Assembly (NCBI RefSeq): GCF_025938095.1
Contig: NZ_JAPCZF010000001.1
Location: 558,001 to 622,000, forward strand
Length of the DNA: 64,000 nt
Source: Novosphingobium sp. JCM 18896
GTDB lineage: Bacteria > Pseudomonadota > Alphaproteobacteria > Sphingomonadales > Sphingomonadaceae
Direction of reading: 5' to 3'
A model generated the notes under the pieces. That model saw nothing but the letters and a program-made list of their open reading frames with translations. It was not told where the DNA came from and searched no databases. Numbering within the stretch: position 1 is the stretch's first letter; the number at the start of each line of letters is the position of its first letter. A program made the position numbers and the translations under genes. Below are positions 53,621-62,375 of this stretch, in pieces.

Positions 53621-54810
53621 TAATGCCCGGCCAGTTCGCGCCAGAAACCGATCAGTTCGGCGGCATTAGCATCCCAGCTGAAGCGTTCGGCGCTCGCCGC
53701 GACGTCCTCCTGGCTCGGCGGATCGCTGAGCAGGTCGGCGACTGCGGCGGCGATCGCCGTGGGATCGCGCGCGGCGATGCGCCCGGCCGCGGGGCCGTCG
53801 ACCACCTCGCGCGCGCCGCCGACGTCGGGGATCACCAAAGGCGCACCGCAGGCGAGCGCCTCGATCCAGACATTGGCCAGGCCCTCGCGCTCCGACGGCA
53901 GCACGACCGCGTCGGCGGCCGAGAGCAGTTGCGGCAGCAGGTCGTGCGACACCTGGCCGAGGAACTGGACGCGGTCGGTCAGGCCGCGTCCCTGGGCGAA
54001 GAGCCGCAAGGCGGCCTCGTCCTCGCCGACCCCGGCCAGCGCCAGATGCGCTTCGGGCAGGTGTTCGAGCGCGGCCACGGCCAGCCGCTGGCCCTTGATC
54101 GCGATCAGCGCGCCGGGAACCACGAGCAGCGGCCCTTCGGCCCAGATGCCGAGTTCGGGGATCGCCGAGATCAGCGCGCGCGCGGCCTTGCGCTCCATCG
54201 GATGGAAGCGCTCGCGGTCGAGCCCGGTGTAGTGCACGGCGATGCGGTCCTCGGGCATGCCGAGCGCGATCATGTCGCGGCGCAGCGCGTGCGATACGGC
54301 GAGAATGCGGCCGGCCTGCCGCGCGGCGCGCAGCATCTGCGCGAGCGCCTTGGGGCGCTGCCCCCAATAGTGGATGTCCGATCCGCGCGCCTTGATCGCC
54401 AGCGGCAGGCCCAGCGCCTGCGCGATCAGCGCCGCCGCCGGGCCGTCGGGGAAGAAGAACTGCGCGTCGACCACGTCGAACGGCTGCCGCGCGTGCAGGT
54501 CGCGCACCAGCGGTAGCACGGCCTTGGCGATGCGCGCCGGATTGCTGTCGCCGCCGAGCTTGGGGATCAGGGTGAAGCGCGGGTGGAGCACGCGGATGCC
54601 GTCGCAGTCGCTCTCTGCGGGCAGCTCTTCGAGCTTGCGATAGCGTGGGCTGCGCGACAGCGGCCAGGGCGGCACGCCGATCGGGCTGACCATGGTCAGG
54701 TCGACATCGCCGGTCGCCGCGACGCCGCGCATCTGGTTGGCGACGAACTTGCCGAATGCCGGGCGCTGCGGATTGGGAAACAGCGTCGAGAGCGAGAGAA
54801 CGCGCAGCAC
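53620..54810 (-). CDS. Glycosyltransferase, GT4-like
   Basis: A 396-residue GT-B glycosyltransferase. The N-terminal FGKFVANQMRGVA segment, HYTGLDRERFHP and the E-x7-E motif (EREGLANVWIEALACG) are typical of GT4. It starts with GTG at 54810, only five bases after the XRE gene stop, and so is likely co-transcribed with the regulator. Likely adds sugars to a lipid or surface glycan; not further specified. Confidence 0.88.
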   Translation of the reverse strand: MLRVLSLSTLFPNPQRPAFGKFVANQMRGVAATGDVDLTMVSPIGVPPWPLSRSPRYRKLEELPAESDCDGIRVLHPRFTLIPKLGGDSNPARIAKAVLPLVRDLHARQPFDVVDAQFFFPDGPAAALIAQALGLPLAIKARGSDIHYWGQRPKALAQMLRAARQAGRILAVSHALRRDMIALGMPEDRIAVHYTGLDRERFHPMERKAARALISAIPELGIWAEGPLLVVPGALIAIKGQRLAVAALEHLPEAHLALAGVGEDEAALRLFAQGRGLTDRVQFLGQVSHDLLPQLLSAADAVVLPSEREGLANVWIEALACGAPLVIPDVGGAREVVDGPAAGRIAARDPTAIAAAVADLLSDPPSQEDVAASAERFSWDANAAELIGFWRELAGH

Positions 54811-54815
54811 GGTGG

Positions 54816-55391
54816 TCAGAGTTTCCGCACCAGCATTTCGGCGACCGCGAGCCACGGCGGGTTGTCGATCACGACCTGGCGCTGGCCGGCGCCCGGCGGG
54901 AGCAGCGCGATACGGGTTCCGGCGCGGTCGATCATCCGGCCGAAGGCGAAGCGGCCGCCGCTGCGCGGGGCGAGCACGTCGCGGTTGAGCAGGCGGGCAT
55001 GGTCTTCGGCCTCGTGCTGGCGCAGCCAGACCTGGTCGCCCGCGCGGTATTCGCCGGCGCTCGCCTCGATCGCCATCGCGACCAGTGGCCCGCCGGAATC
55101 GTCGAGCGCCGTCGGCAGGATCGCATCGCGGGGAGAGGTCAGCGCCTCGGCGCCGGAGTCGGTCATGCGGGCAATAAGTCGCGGCTGCTCGGCCTGTTCC
55201 CCGCGCACGAGCAATTCGGGATCGACTTCGAGTGCGGCGGCGATGCGGTTCATCCAGCCGAGCGAGAGATTGCGCGTGCCCGTCTCGAGCCGGCCGATCG
55301 TCTGCGCCGTGGTCGGCGGGCTGCAGCGCGCGGCGACTTCGGCTAGGGTCAGGTTCTTCTGGCGGCGGATATCGCGAATGCGGTTGATCAT
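54816..55391 (-). CDS. XRE-family regulator with S24-like C-terminal domain (RogA-like candidate)
   Basis: A 191-residue Cro/CI-type regulator. HTH at about 5-60 (LTLAEVAARCSPPTTAQTIGRLE), followed by a LexA/CI C-terminal fold (GDQVWLR, NRDVLAPRSGGRFAFGRM). The Ser and Lys of an S24 protease are not apparent, so self-cleavage is unlikely. It is divergent from the DUF6456 gene. This layout recalls the Caulobacter GTA repressor RogA next to gafYZ (from memory, to be checked). Confidence 0.8.
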   Translation of the reverse strand: MINRIRDIRRQKNLTLAEVAARCSPPTTAQTIGRLETGTRNLSLGWMNRIAAALEVDPELLVRGEQAEQPRLIARMTDSGAEALTSPRDAILPTALDDSGGPLVAMAIEASAGEYRAGDQVWLRQHEAEDHARLLNRDVLAPRSGGRFAFGRMIDRAGTRIALLPPGAGQRQVVIDNPPWLAVAEMLVRKL

Positions 55392-55404
55392 GGCCCGTCC
55401 GTAC

Positions 55405-55447
55405 TAACCAAATCGGTTTTCCGCTTTCCTACAGGCTGACGCATTTG
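55405..55447. promoter_or_regulatory. Shared regulatory element between regulator and DUF6456 gene
   Basis: TAACCAAATCGGTTT at 55405-55419 equals 49261-49275. TTTCCTACAG is at 55425-55434 and an inverted half-site CATTTGG at 55442-55448. It lies 14 bp upstream of the XRE start and 33 bp upstream of the DUF6456 start, suiting control of both. Confidence 0.7.
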
Positions 55448-55479
55448 GCAAGTCCAGGCGGCAAGCGAGGAGAACACCG

Positions 55480-55947
55480 ATGCGCCAGGTCCTGGAAGAA
55501 CGCGAGCTGACCGCCGAAGGGCCCATGCGTCGCGCGGGACGGCGCGGCGCGCGCAGCGTCACGGTCAATGTCGCGGAATCGCCGCTGACCTGGCTCCACG
55601 CGCGCGGTCACCTGACCGACGTGCAGTTCGACGCCGGCGAGCGGCTGCGCGCCGATTGGGAGCGCGCGCAACTCGCGCCGAGCATGACTTCGCGCTGGGA
55701 TACGGTGCGCGTGCAGGGCGGCGAGCGCGGGCTCACCCCGGGGGAGCGCCAGATCGCCGCGAAGGCGCGTTTCGACGCGGCCGTGGCGGCAGCGGGGCCG
55801 GGGCTGGCCGACGTGCTCTGGCGCGTGGTCTGCGCGGGTGAGGGCCTGCCCCAGGCCGAGCGCGCGCTCGCCTGGCCCGCGCGCAGCGGCAAGCTCGTGC
55901 TCGGGCTGGCGCTCGACCGGGTGGCGGGATTCTATCGGATCGGGTGA
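55480..55947 (+). CDS. DUF6456-domain protein (GafZ-like candidate)
   Basis: A 155-residue protein. A basic N-terminus (MRRAGRRGARSV) is followed by the DUF6456 region from SPLTWLHARGHLTDVQFDAGERLRADW to ALDRVAGFYRIG. GAGGAG lies at good spacing before the ATG. In Caulobacter, GafZ, an activator or antiterminator of the GTA cluster, is described as holding this domain (recalled, not verified here). No gafY-like partner follows in the window. Confidence 0.75.
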   Translation: MRQVLEERELTAEGPMRRAGRRGARSVTVNVAESPLTWLHARGHLTDVQFDAGERLRADWERAQLAPSMTSRWDTVRVQGGERGLTPGERQIAAKARFDAAVAAAGPGLADVLWRVVCAGEGLPQAERALAWPARSGKLVLGLALDRVAGFYRIG

Positions 55948-55950
55948 GGT

Positions 55951-56006
55951 AAGGTGACACTTATCGCCGCTTGGGCCGTGTCACTTTCGTCACCTTTGTC
56001 ACCTTG
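55951..56006. repeat. GTCACCTT direct and inverted repeats
   Basis: Three 9-base units TCACTTTCG, TCACCTTTG and TCACCTTG lie in tandem at 55981-56006. AAGGTGAC at 55951-55958 is the reverse complement of the last two units, so a hairpin can form. It sits between the DUF6456 stop and the convergent ABC-F stop. Confidence 0.6.
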
Positions 56007-56012
56007 TCGGCT

Positions 56013-57800
<1,788 letters not shown>

Positions 57801-57932
57801 GGCCGCCGCCCTAGGCGTTCGGCCCCTTCGTTGACAAGCGTATTGACGGGCCGGGCCGGCTGCCGGAATGACGGGCGGAAAATGGCGCATTCACGCCTTG
57901 TTCAACGCCGGACACTTAGGCAGAGCGCCAAT

Positions 57933-58226
57933 ATGAACCGTGTCGCGATCGCCTTCCTGCTTACGCTCGCCGTGCCGCCCTATCCGGTGCTGGCCCAGCC
58001 TTCGACCGTCCAGGGGCAGGTGCGTCGCGACATGAAGGCCGGTGCCGTGCGTTCGCTGCGCGAGATCGAGCAGCGCATTCTGCCGACGATGCCGGGCATG
58101 GAATACCTCGGCCCCGAATACGATCCGGCCGCTCTGGTCTATCGCCTCAAGTTCATTCGCCAGGGCCGCGTGGTCTTCGTCGATGTCGATGCCCGTTCGG
58201 GCACAATCATCAACCAGTCGCGTTAA
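57933..58226 (+). CDS. Small exported PepSY-like protein
   Basis: A 97-residue exported protein: signal peptide ending in PVLAQ, then a domain with YRLKFIRQGRVVFVDVDARSGTII, the strand pattern of PepSY. Such domains modulate extracytoplasmic proteins or peptidases. It lies 79 bp upstream of the response regulator on the same strand and may be part of that signalling operon. Confidence 0.75.
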   Translation: MNRVAIAFLLTLAVPPYPVLAQPSTVQGQVRRDMKAGAVRSLREIEQRILPTMPGMEYLGPEYDPAALVYRLKFIRQGRVVFVDVDARSGTIINQSR

Positions 58227-58305
58227 GGGCCCATTGGGTGCATTGCTTGACGCAATCTGGCTTTCGCCGCATTTTTCTGCGGAAATTCTTAGGGGACAGC
58301 AACGA

Positions 58306-58983
58306 ATGCGCATCCTGATCGTCGAGGATGAACCCACGCTGGGCAAGCAGCTCAAGTCGACTCTCGAGCAGACCGGCTATGCCGTCGATCTCTCGGTCGA
58401 TGGCGAGGACGGCCATTTCATGGGCTCGACCGAGGAGTATGACGCGGTCATCCTCGATCTCGGCCTGCCCGAGATCGACGGCCTGACCGTGCTCGGCATG
58501 TGGCGCAAGGAGGGGCGCAAGTTCCCCGTGCTCGTGCTGACCGCGCGCGATTCCTGGTCGGACAAGGTCGCCGGGCTCGATGCCGGCGCCGACGACTACC
58601 TGGCCAAGCCGTTCCAGACCGAGGAACTGATCGCCCGCCTGCGCGCGCTGATCCGCCGCGCCTCGGGCAACACCTCGTCCGAACTGATCGCCGGCGGCGT
58701 GCGTCTCGATACGCGTTCGGGCCGCGTCACGCTCGATGGCGAGCCGGTCAAGCTGACCGCGCAGGAATACAAGCTGCTGTCCTACCTGCTCCACCACAAG
58801 GGCAAGGTCGTCAGCCGCACCGAGCTGATCGAGCACATCTACGATCAGGATTTCGACCGCGATTCGAACACGATCGAAGTCTTCGTGACGCGCATCCGCA
58901 AGAAGCTGGGCGCCGACGTCATCACCACGATCCGCGGCCTCGGCTACAGCCTCGACGATCCCGCCGAAGCTCACCGCGGTTGA
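58306..58983 (+). CDS. OmpR/PhoP-family response regulator
   Basis: A 225-residue response regulator. Receiver with VEDEP and phosphoacceptor Asp51 (ILDLGLPEIDG), conserved Lys in AKPF, and a winged-helix output domain with LLSYLLHHKGKVVSRTELIEHIYD. ATG follows AGGGGA. It is directly upstream of a membrane histidine kinase. Confidence 0.95.
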   Translation: MRILIVEDEPTLGKQLKSTLEQTGYAVDLSVDGEDGHFMGSTEEYDAVILDLGLPEIDGLTVLGMWRKEGRKFPVLVLTARDSWSDKVAGLDAGADDYLAKPFQTEELIARLRALIRRASGNTSSELIAGGVRLDTRSGRVTLDGEPVKLTAQEYKLLSYLLHHKGKVVSRTELIEHIYDQDFDRDSNTIEVFVTRIRKKLGADVITTIRGLGYSLDDPAEAHRG

Positions 58984-58990
58984 GATCGGC

Positions 58991-60436
58991 GTGGCGGAGG
59001 ACAACGCCCCGCCGCCGGTGAAGGCGAGCGTCGCGCAGGTCGCTGCGCCCGCCGTCGTGGTCGAGGACACTTCAGAGGCCGACAAGCCCAAGCCGCATAC
59101 CGGCTCGCTGTCGAAGCGCATGATGCTGATCGCGGCGGGCTGGATCACCTTCCTGCTGCTCGTCGGCGGGCTCGCGCTCGATCGCGCGATGACCTCGCTG
59201 ATCACGCGCAATTTCGACCAGCAGCTCGACTACATGCTGACCGGCATGGTCGCCTCGACCGAGATCGGCCCCGACGGCGAGGTGTTCTTCAATCGCCCGC
59301 TCGGCGACCAGCGCTTCCTCGAGCCCAACTCCGGGCTCTACTGGCAGATCCGCGGCGTCGGGCACGACGATTTCAGCTCGCGCTCGCTGTGGGATCGCAG
59401 CCTGACCGTGCGCACCGATCACTTCGATGCCGCGCCGCACGTCTACGACAGCGCCGAGTTCCAGGGCGAGAAGCTGCGCGTCATGGAACGCTCGATCATC
59501 CTGCCGGGTAGCGAGACCAAGTGGTGGTTCACCGTCGCTGCGAGCCGCGGCGAACTCGACGCGCAGATCCGCCGCGTGCGCTCGATCCTGATCTATTCCT
59601 TCGCGATTCTGGGGCTGGGCTTGTTCGTCATGGCGGGCCTGCAGTCGTGGTACGGCCTTGGCCCATTGCGGCGTGTGCGCCGCGCGATCCAGAAGATGCG
59701 CACCACCGGCGCCAACCGCGTGACCGAGCCCTTGCCGCTCGAGGTCCAGCCACTGGTCGAGGAGCTGAACGGCCTGCTCGTCCACATCGAGCGCCAAGCC
59801 GAGGAGGCGCGCACCCACGCGGGCAACCTCGCGCATGCGCTCAAGACGCCGCTGACCGTGGTGATGAACGCCGCGACGGCGCGTGCGCCCGACCTGTCGG
59901 ACACGGTGATCCGCGAGGCGGCGGTGATGCGCCGCCAGGTCGATCACCACCTCGCGCGCGCGCGCGCCGTCGGTCGTCGTGCCGTCGGCCAGTCGCGCGC
60001 CAATGTCTGGGCCAGCGTCGAGGCGGTGCTGCGCGCGGTCACCCGCCTCTACGAACGCACGCGCTTCGATCACGACGGCAATCGCGAGGTCAACGTCGCG
60101 GTCGAACGCCAGGACCTCGACGAGATCCTCGGCAACCTTATCGAGAACGCAGCCAAGTATGGCGGCGGCAGCGTCTTCGTCACGGTCTGCCCGACCGCCG
60201 ACAGCGAGACCTGCGAGATCTGGATCGAGGACGACGGCATGGGCATCCCCGAGGAGGAGCGCATCCGCATCTTCGATCGCGGCGCCCGGCTCGATACGGG
60301 CAAGCCCGGCACGGGCCTCGGCCTCGCCATCGTGCGCGACGTGGCCGAGATCTACGGCGGTACCGTCGAACTGGCCGAGAGCGAGGACCTGGGCGGCCTG
60401 CTGGTCAAGCTCAGGCTGCCGCGCGCGAAAGGATAA
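58991..60436 (+). CDS. Membrane sensor histidine kinase, PhoQ-like
   Basis: A 481-residue kinase. Membrane helices at about 45-64 and 199-218 enclose a periplasmic sensor of about 130 residues. HAMP-like linker, HisKA with HALKTPLTV (His282), N box NLIENAAKYGG, G1 EDDGMGIP and G2 GTGLGLAI are intact. The N-terminal 40 residues are Pro/Ala rich. It begins with GTG at 58991, seven bases after the regulator stop. Confidence 0.95.
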   Translation: MAEDNAPPPVKASVAQVAAPAVVVEDTSEADKPKPHTGSLSKRMMLIAAGWITFLLLVGGLALDRAMTSLITRNFDQQLDYMLTGMVASTEIGPDGEVFFNRPLGDQRFLEPNSGLYWQIRGVGHDDFSSRSLWDRSLTVRTDHFDAAPHVYDSAEFQGEKLRVMERSIILPGSETKWWFTVAASRGELDAQIRRVRSILIYSFAILGLGLFVMAGLQSWYGLGPLRRVRRAIQKMRTTGANRVTEPLPLEVQPLVEELNGLLVHIERQAEEARTHAGNLAHALKTPLTVVMNAATARAPDLSDTVIREAAVMRRQVDHHLARARAVGRRAVGQSRANVWASVEAVLRAVTRLYERTRFDHDGNREVNVAVERQDLDEILGNLIENAAKYGGGSVFVTVCPTADSETCEIWIEDDGMGIPEEERIRIFDRGARLDTGKPGTGLGLAIVRDVAEIYGGTVELAESEDLGGLLVKLRLPRAKG

Positions 60437-60449
60437 GCCCCCGAATCGT

Positions 60450-60474
60450 GGAACCATGAGGTGGCCCGCAGGTT
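60450..60474 (+). promoter_or_regulatory. EcfG (general stress sigma) promoter
   Basis: GGAAC at 60450-60454, 16 bases, then GGTT at 60471-60474 (equivalently N17 and GTT). It lies about 46 bp upstream of the DUF1328 gene. Fits the EcfG consensus, though the first base of the -10 element is G instead of C. Confidence 0.62.
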
Positions 60475-60519
60475 GAAAACGCGTGCGCATTGCAGCGTTT
60501 CCATCAAGGGAGAGATCTT

Positions 60520-60687
60520 ATGTTTCGCTGGGCTATCATTTTTGCCGTCGTCGCGCTGGTCGCGGCGCTGCTCGGTTTCGGCGGCGTGGCGGGCCTGTCG
60601 GCCGATCTCGCGAAGGTCTTCCTGCTGGTTGCGGCCGTGATCCTCGTGATCGGCTTCGTCGCCGGTCGCGGTCCCAGAGTGCCCTGA
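60520..60687 (+). CDS. DUF1328 (UPF0391) small membrane protein
   Basis: A 55-residue protein with two hydrophobic helices ([20 protein letters not shown] and [16 protein letters not shown]), the whole DUF1328 family layout (YtjA). The upstream EcfG-type promoter suggests stress induction. Its biochemical role is unknown. Confidence 0.9.
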   Translation: MFRWAIIFAVVALVAALLGFGGVAGLSADLAKVFLLVAAVILVIGFVAGRGPRVP

Positions 60688-60696
60688 GGCCAGGCC

Positions 60697-60996
60697 TTAA
60701 GGGCGCGCCTGCGCCTGCTCGTGGTGCCGGATCACCTCCTGGATGATGAAGCGCAGGAACTTCTCCGAGAACTCGGGGTCGAGCTGCGCGGCTTCGGCGA
60801 GCGCGCGCAGGCGGGCGATCTGGCGATCCTCGCGGCCCGGGTCCGAAGCGGGCAGGTTGTTCTCGGCCTTGTAGGCGCCGACCGCCTTGGTGATGCGGAA
60901 GCGCTCGGCCAGGATGTGGATCAGCGCGGCGTCGATATTGTCGATCGAGGCGCGGAAGCCGGCCAGGACGGGATCGGAAGAAGCGTTTTCGGTCAT
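60697..60996 (-). CDS. Chorismate mutase, AroQ-type
   Basis: A 99-residue all-helical chorismate mutase producing prephenate for Phe/Tyr. The RASIDNIDAALIHILAERFRI helix holds the conserved Arg and Lys pattern, ending in FLRFIIQEVIRHHEQ. The start at 60996 matches the family; an upstream in-frame ATG at 61020 is possible. Confidence 0.93.
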   Translation of the reverse strand: MTENASSDPVLAGFRASIDNIDAALIHILAERFRITKAVGAYKAENNLPASDPGREDRQIARLRALAEAAQLDPEFSEKFLRFIIQEVIRHHEQAQARP

Positions 60997-61073
60997 CGCC
61001 GCACCCGCTAGCACGACCATTCGAGCGACTCTAGACTTGCGTTAACGCGCGTGCACCTTCAAGGCGCGAGCCC

Positions 61074-62090
61074 ATGTCCGCCGAAATCGTCCCGCTGCGC
61101 CCGCGCGCGTCCGAACCCTCGCTCGCGCCGATGCTGGCACTGACCGCACCGGGCATGAACGCCGTGAACTCGGTCATCCTCGACCGGATGCAGAGTCAGA
61201 TCCCGCTGATCCCGACCCTGGCCGGCCATCTGATCGCCGGCGGCGGCAAGCGCATGCGGCCGATGCTGACGATCGCGGGTGCCGAACTGTGCGGCTATCA
61301 GGGCGCGCGCCATCACAAGCTGGCTGCCGCCGTCGAGTTCATCCACACCGCGACCCTGCTCCACGACGACGTCGTCGACGGTTCGGACCTGCGCCGCGGC
61401 AAGGCTACCGCCAATATCGTCTACGGCAATCCGGCGACGGTGCTGGTCGGCGACTTCCTGTTCAGCCGCGCCTTCGAGCTGATGGTCGAGGACGGCAGCC
61501 TCAAGGTGCTCAAGATCCTGAGCCACGCCTCGGCGGTGATCGCCGAAGGCGAAGTCGATCAGCTGACCGCGCAACGCCACATCGAGACCAGCGAGGACCG
61601 CTACCTCTCGATCATCGGCGCCAAGACCGCCGCGCTGTTCGCCGCCGCCACGCGCATCGCCGCGGTCGTCGCCGAAAAGAGCGAGGCCGAAGAGCGTGCG
61701 CTTGAGGACTATGGCCGCAACCTGGGCATCGCCTTCCAGCTCGTCGACGATGCGATCGACTACGATTCCGAAGCCTCGGAGAGCGGCAAGGGCAAAGGCG
61801 ACGATTTCCGCGACGGCAAGATGACCCTGCCGGTGATCCTCGCCTATGCGCGCGGCGACGCCGAGGAGCGCCGCTTCTGGCAGGACGCCATCGCCGGCTT
61901 CAGCAATTCGGACGAGGACCTCGCCCACGCGGTCGAGCTGATCAACCGCCACGACACGGTCAGCGCGACGCGCGAGCGCGCCCGCCACTTCGCCCAGCGC
62001 GCGATCGACGCCATCGCCGGTTTCCCGGCGGGCGAAGCGCGTACCGCCATGGCCGAAGCCGCCGAATTCGCGGTCTCGCGCCGCTACTGA
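61074..62090 (+). CDS. Polyprenyl diphosphate synthase
   Basis: A 338-residue trans-prenyltransferase making a long polyprenyl chain for ubiquinone. First aspartate-rich motif LLHDDVVDGSDLRRG and second VDDAIDYDSE are intact. Chain length cannot be told. It uses IPP from the MEP pathway that ends at IspH. Divergent from chorismate mutase. Confidence 0.93.
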   Translation: MSAEIVPLRPRASEPSLAPMLALTAPGMNAVNSVILDRMQSQIPLIPTLAGHLIAGGGKRMRPMLTIAGAELCGYQGARHHKLAAAVEFIHTATLLHDDVVDGSDLRRGKATANIVYGNPATVLVGDFLFSRAFELMVEDGSLKVLKILSHASAVIAEGEVDQLTAQRHIETSEDRYLSIIGAKTAALFAAATRIAAVVAEKSEAEERALEDYGRNLGIAFQLVDDAIDYDSEASESGKGKGDDFRDGKMTLPVILAYARGDAEERRFWQDAIAGFSNSDEDLAHAVELINRHDTVSATRERARHFAQRAIDAIAGFPAGEARTAMAEAAEFAVSRRY

Positions 62091-62105
62091 TGGGGCGGGC
62101 GACGG

Positions 62106-62309
62106 TCAGTCGTCGTCTTCATCCTCATCGCCGTCGGGATCGACCTCTTCCTCGTCTTCATCGTCCACGCTTTCGATCGCGTCGATGATCAAATCGAGCG
62201 CGTCTTCGTCGGCCGTCCACACGCTGGTGCCGCCGTCCTCGTCCTCTAGCGTGATGCGATAGTCTTCGCCGGTGCGCTTGATGCTGAATTGTGCCAGAGC
62301 CTTGGCCAT
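62106..62309 (-). CDS. Small acidic protein of unknown function
   Basis: A 67-residue protein. The N-terminal MAKALAQFSIKRTGEDYRIT suggests a short beta fold, and the C-terminal third is almost purely Asp and Glu (DDEDEEEVDPDGDEDEDDD). A GAGGGAAGACGATC ribosome region lies upstream of the ATG. It lies between the polyprenyl synthase and the divergent hrpB gene. Confidence 0.62.
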   Translation of the reverse strand: MAKALAQFSIKRTGEDYRITLEDEDGGTSVWTADEDALDLIIDAIESVDDEDEEEVDPDGDEDEDDD

Positions 62310-62375
62310 GATCGTCTTCCCTCGCCTGGTAGGTTCGATGCCCAAACCCGGATGGGCACGTTTGGTTGCAGTGCG

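Noticed and set aside
54816..55391. Self-cleaving LexA/CI-type repressor
   Set aside because: The fold looks S24-like but no Ser-Met-x-Pro or catalytic Lys is visible, so RecA-induced cleavage is not supported.
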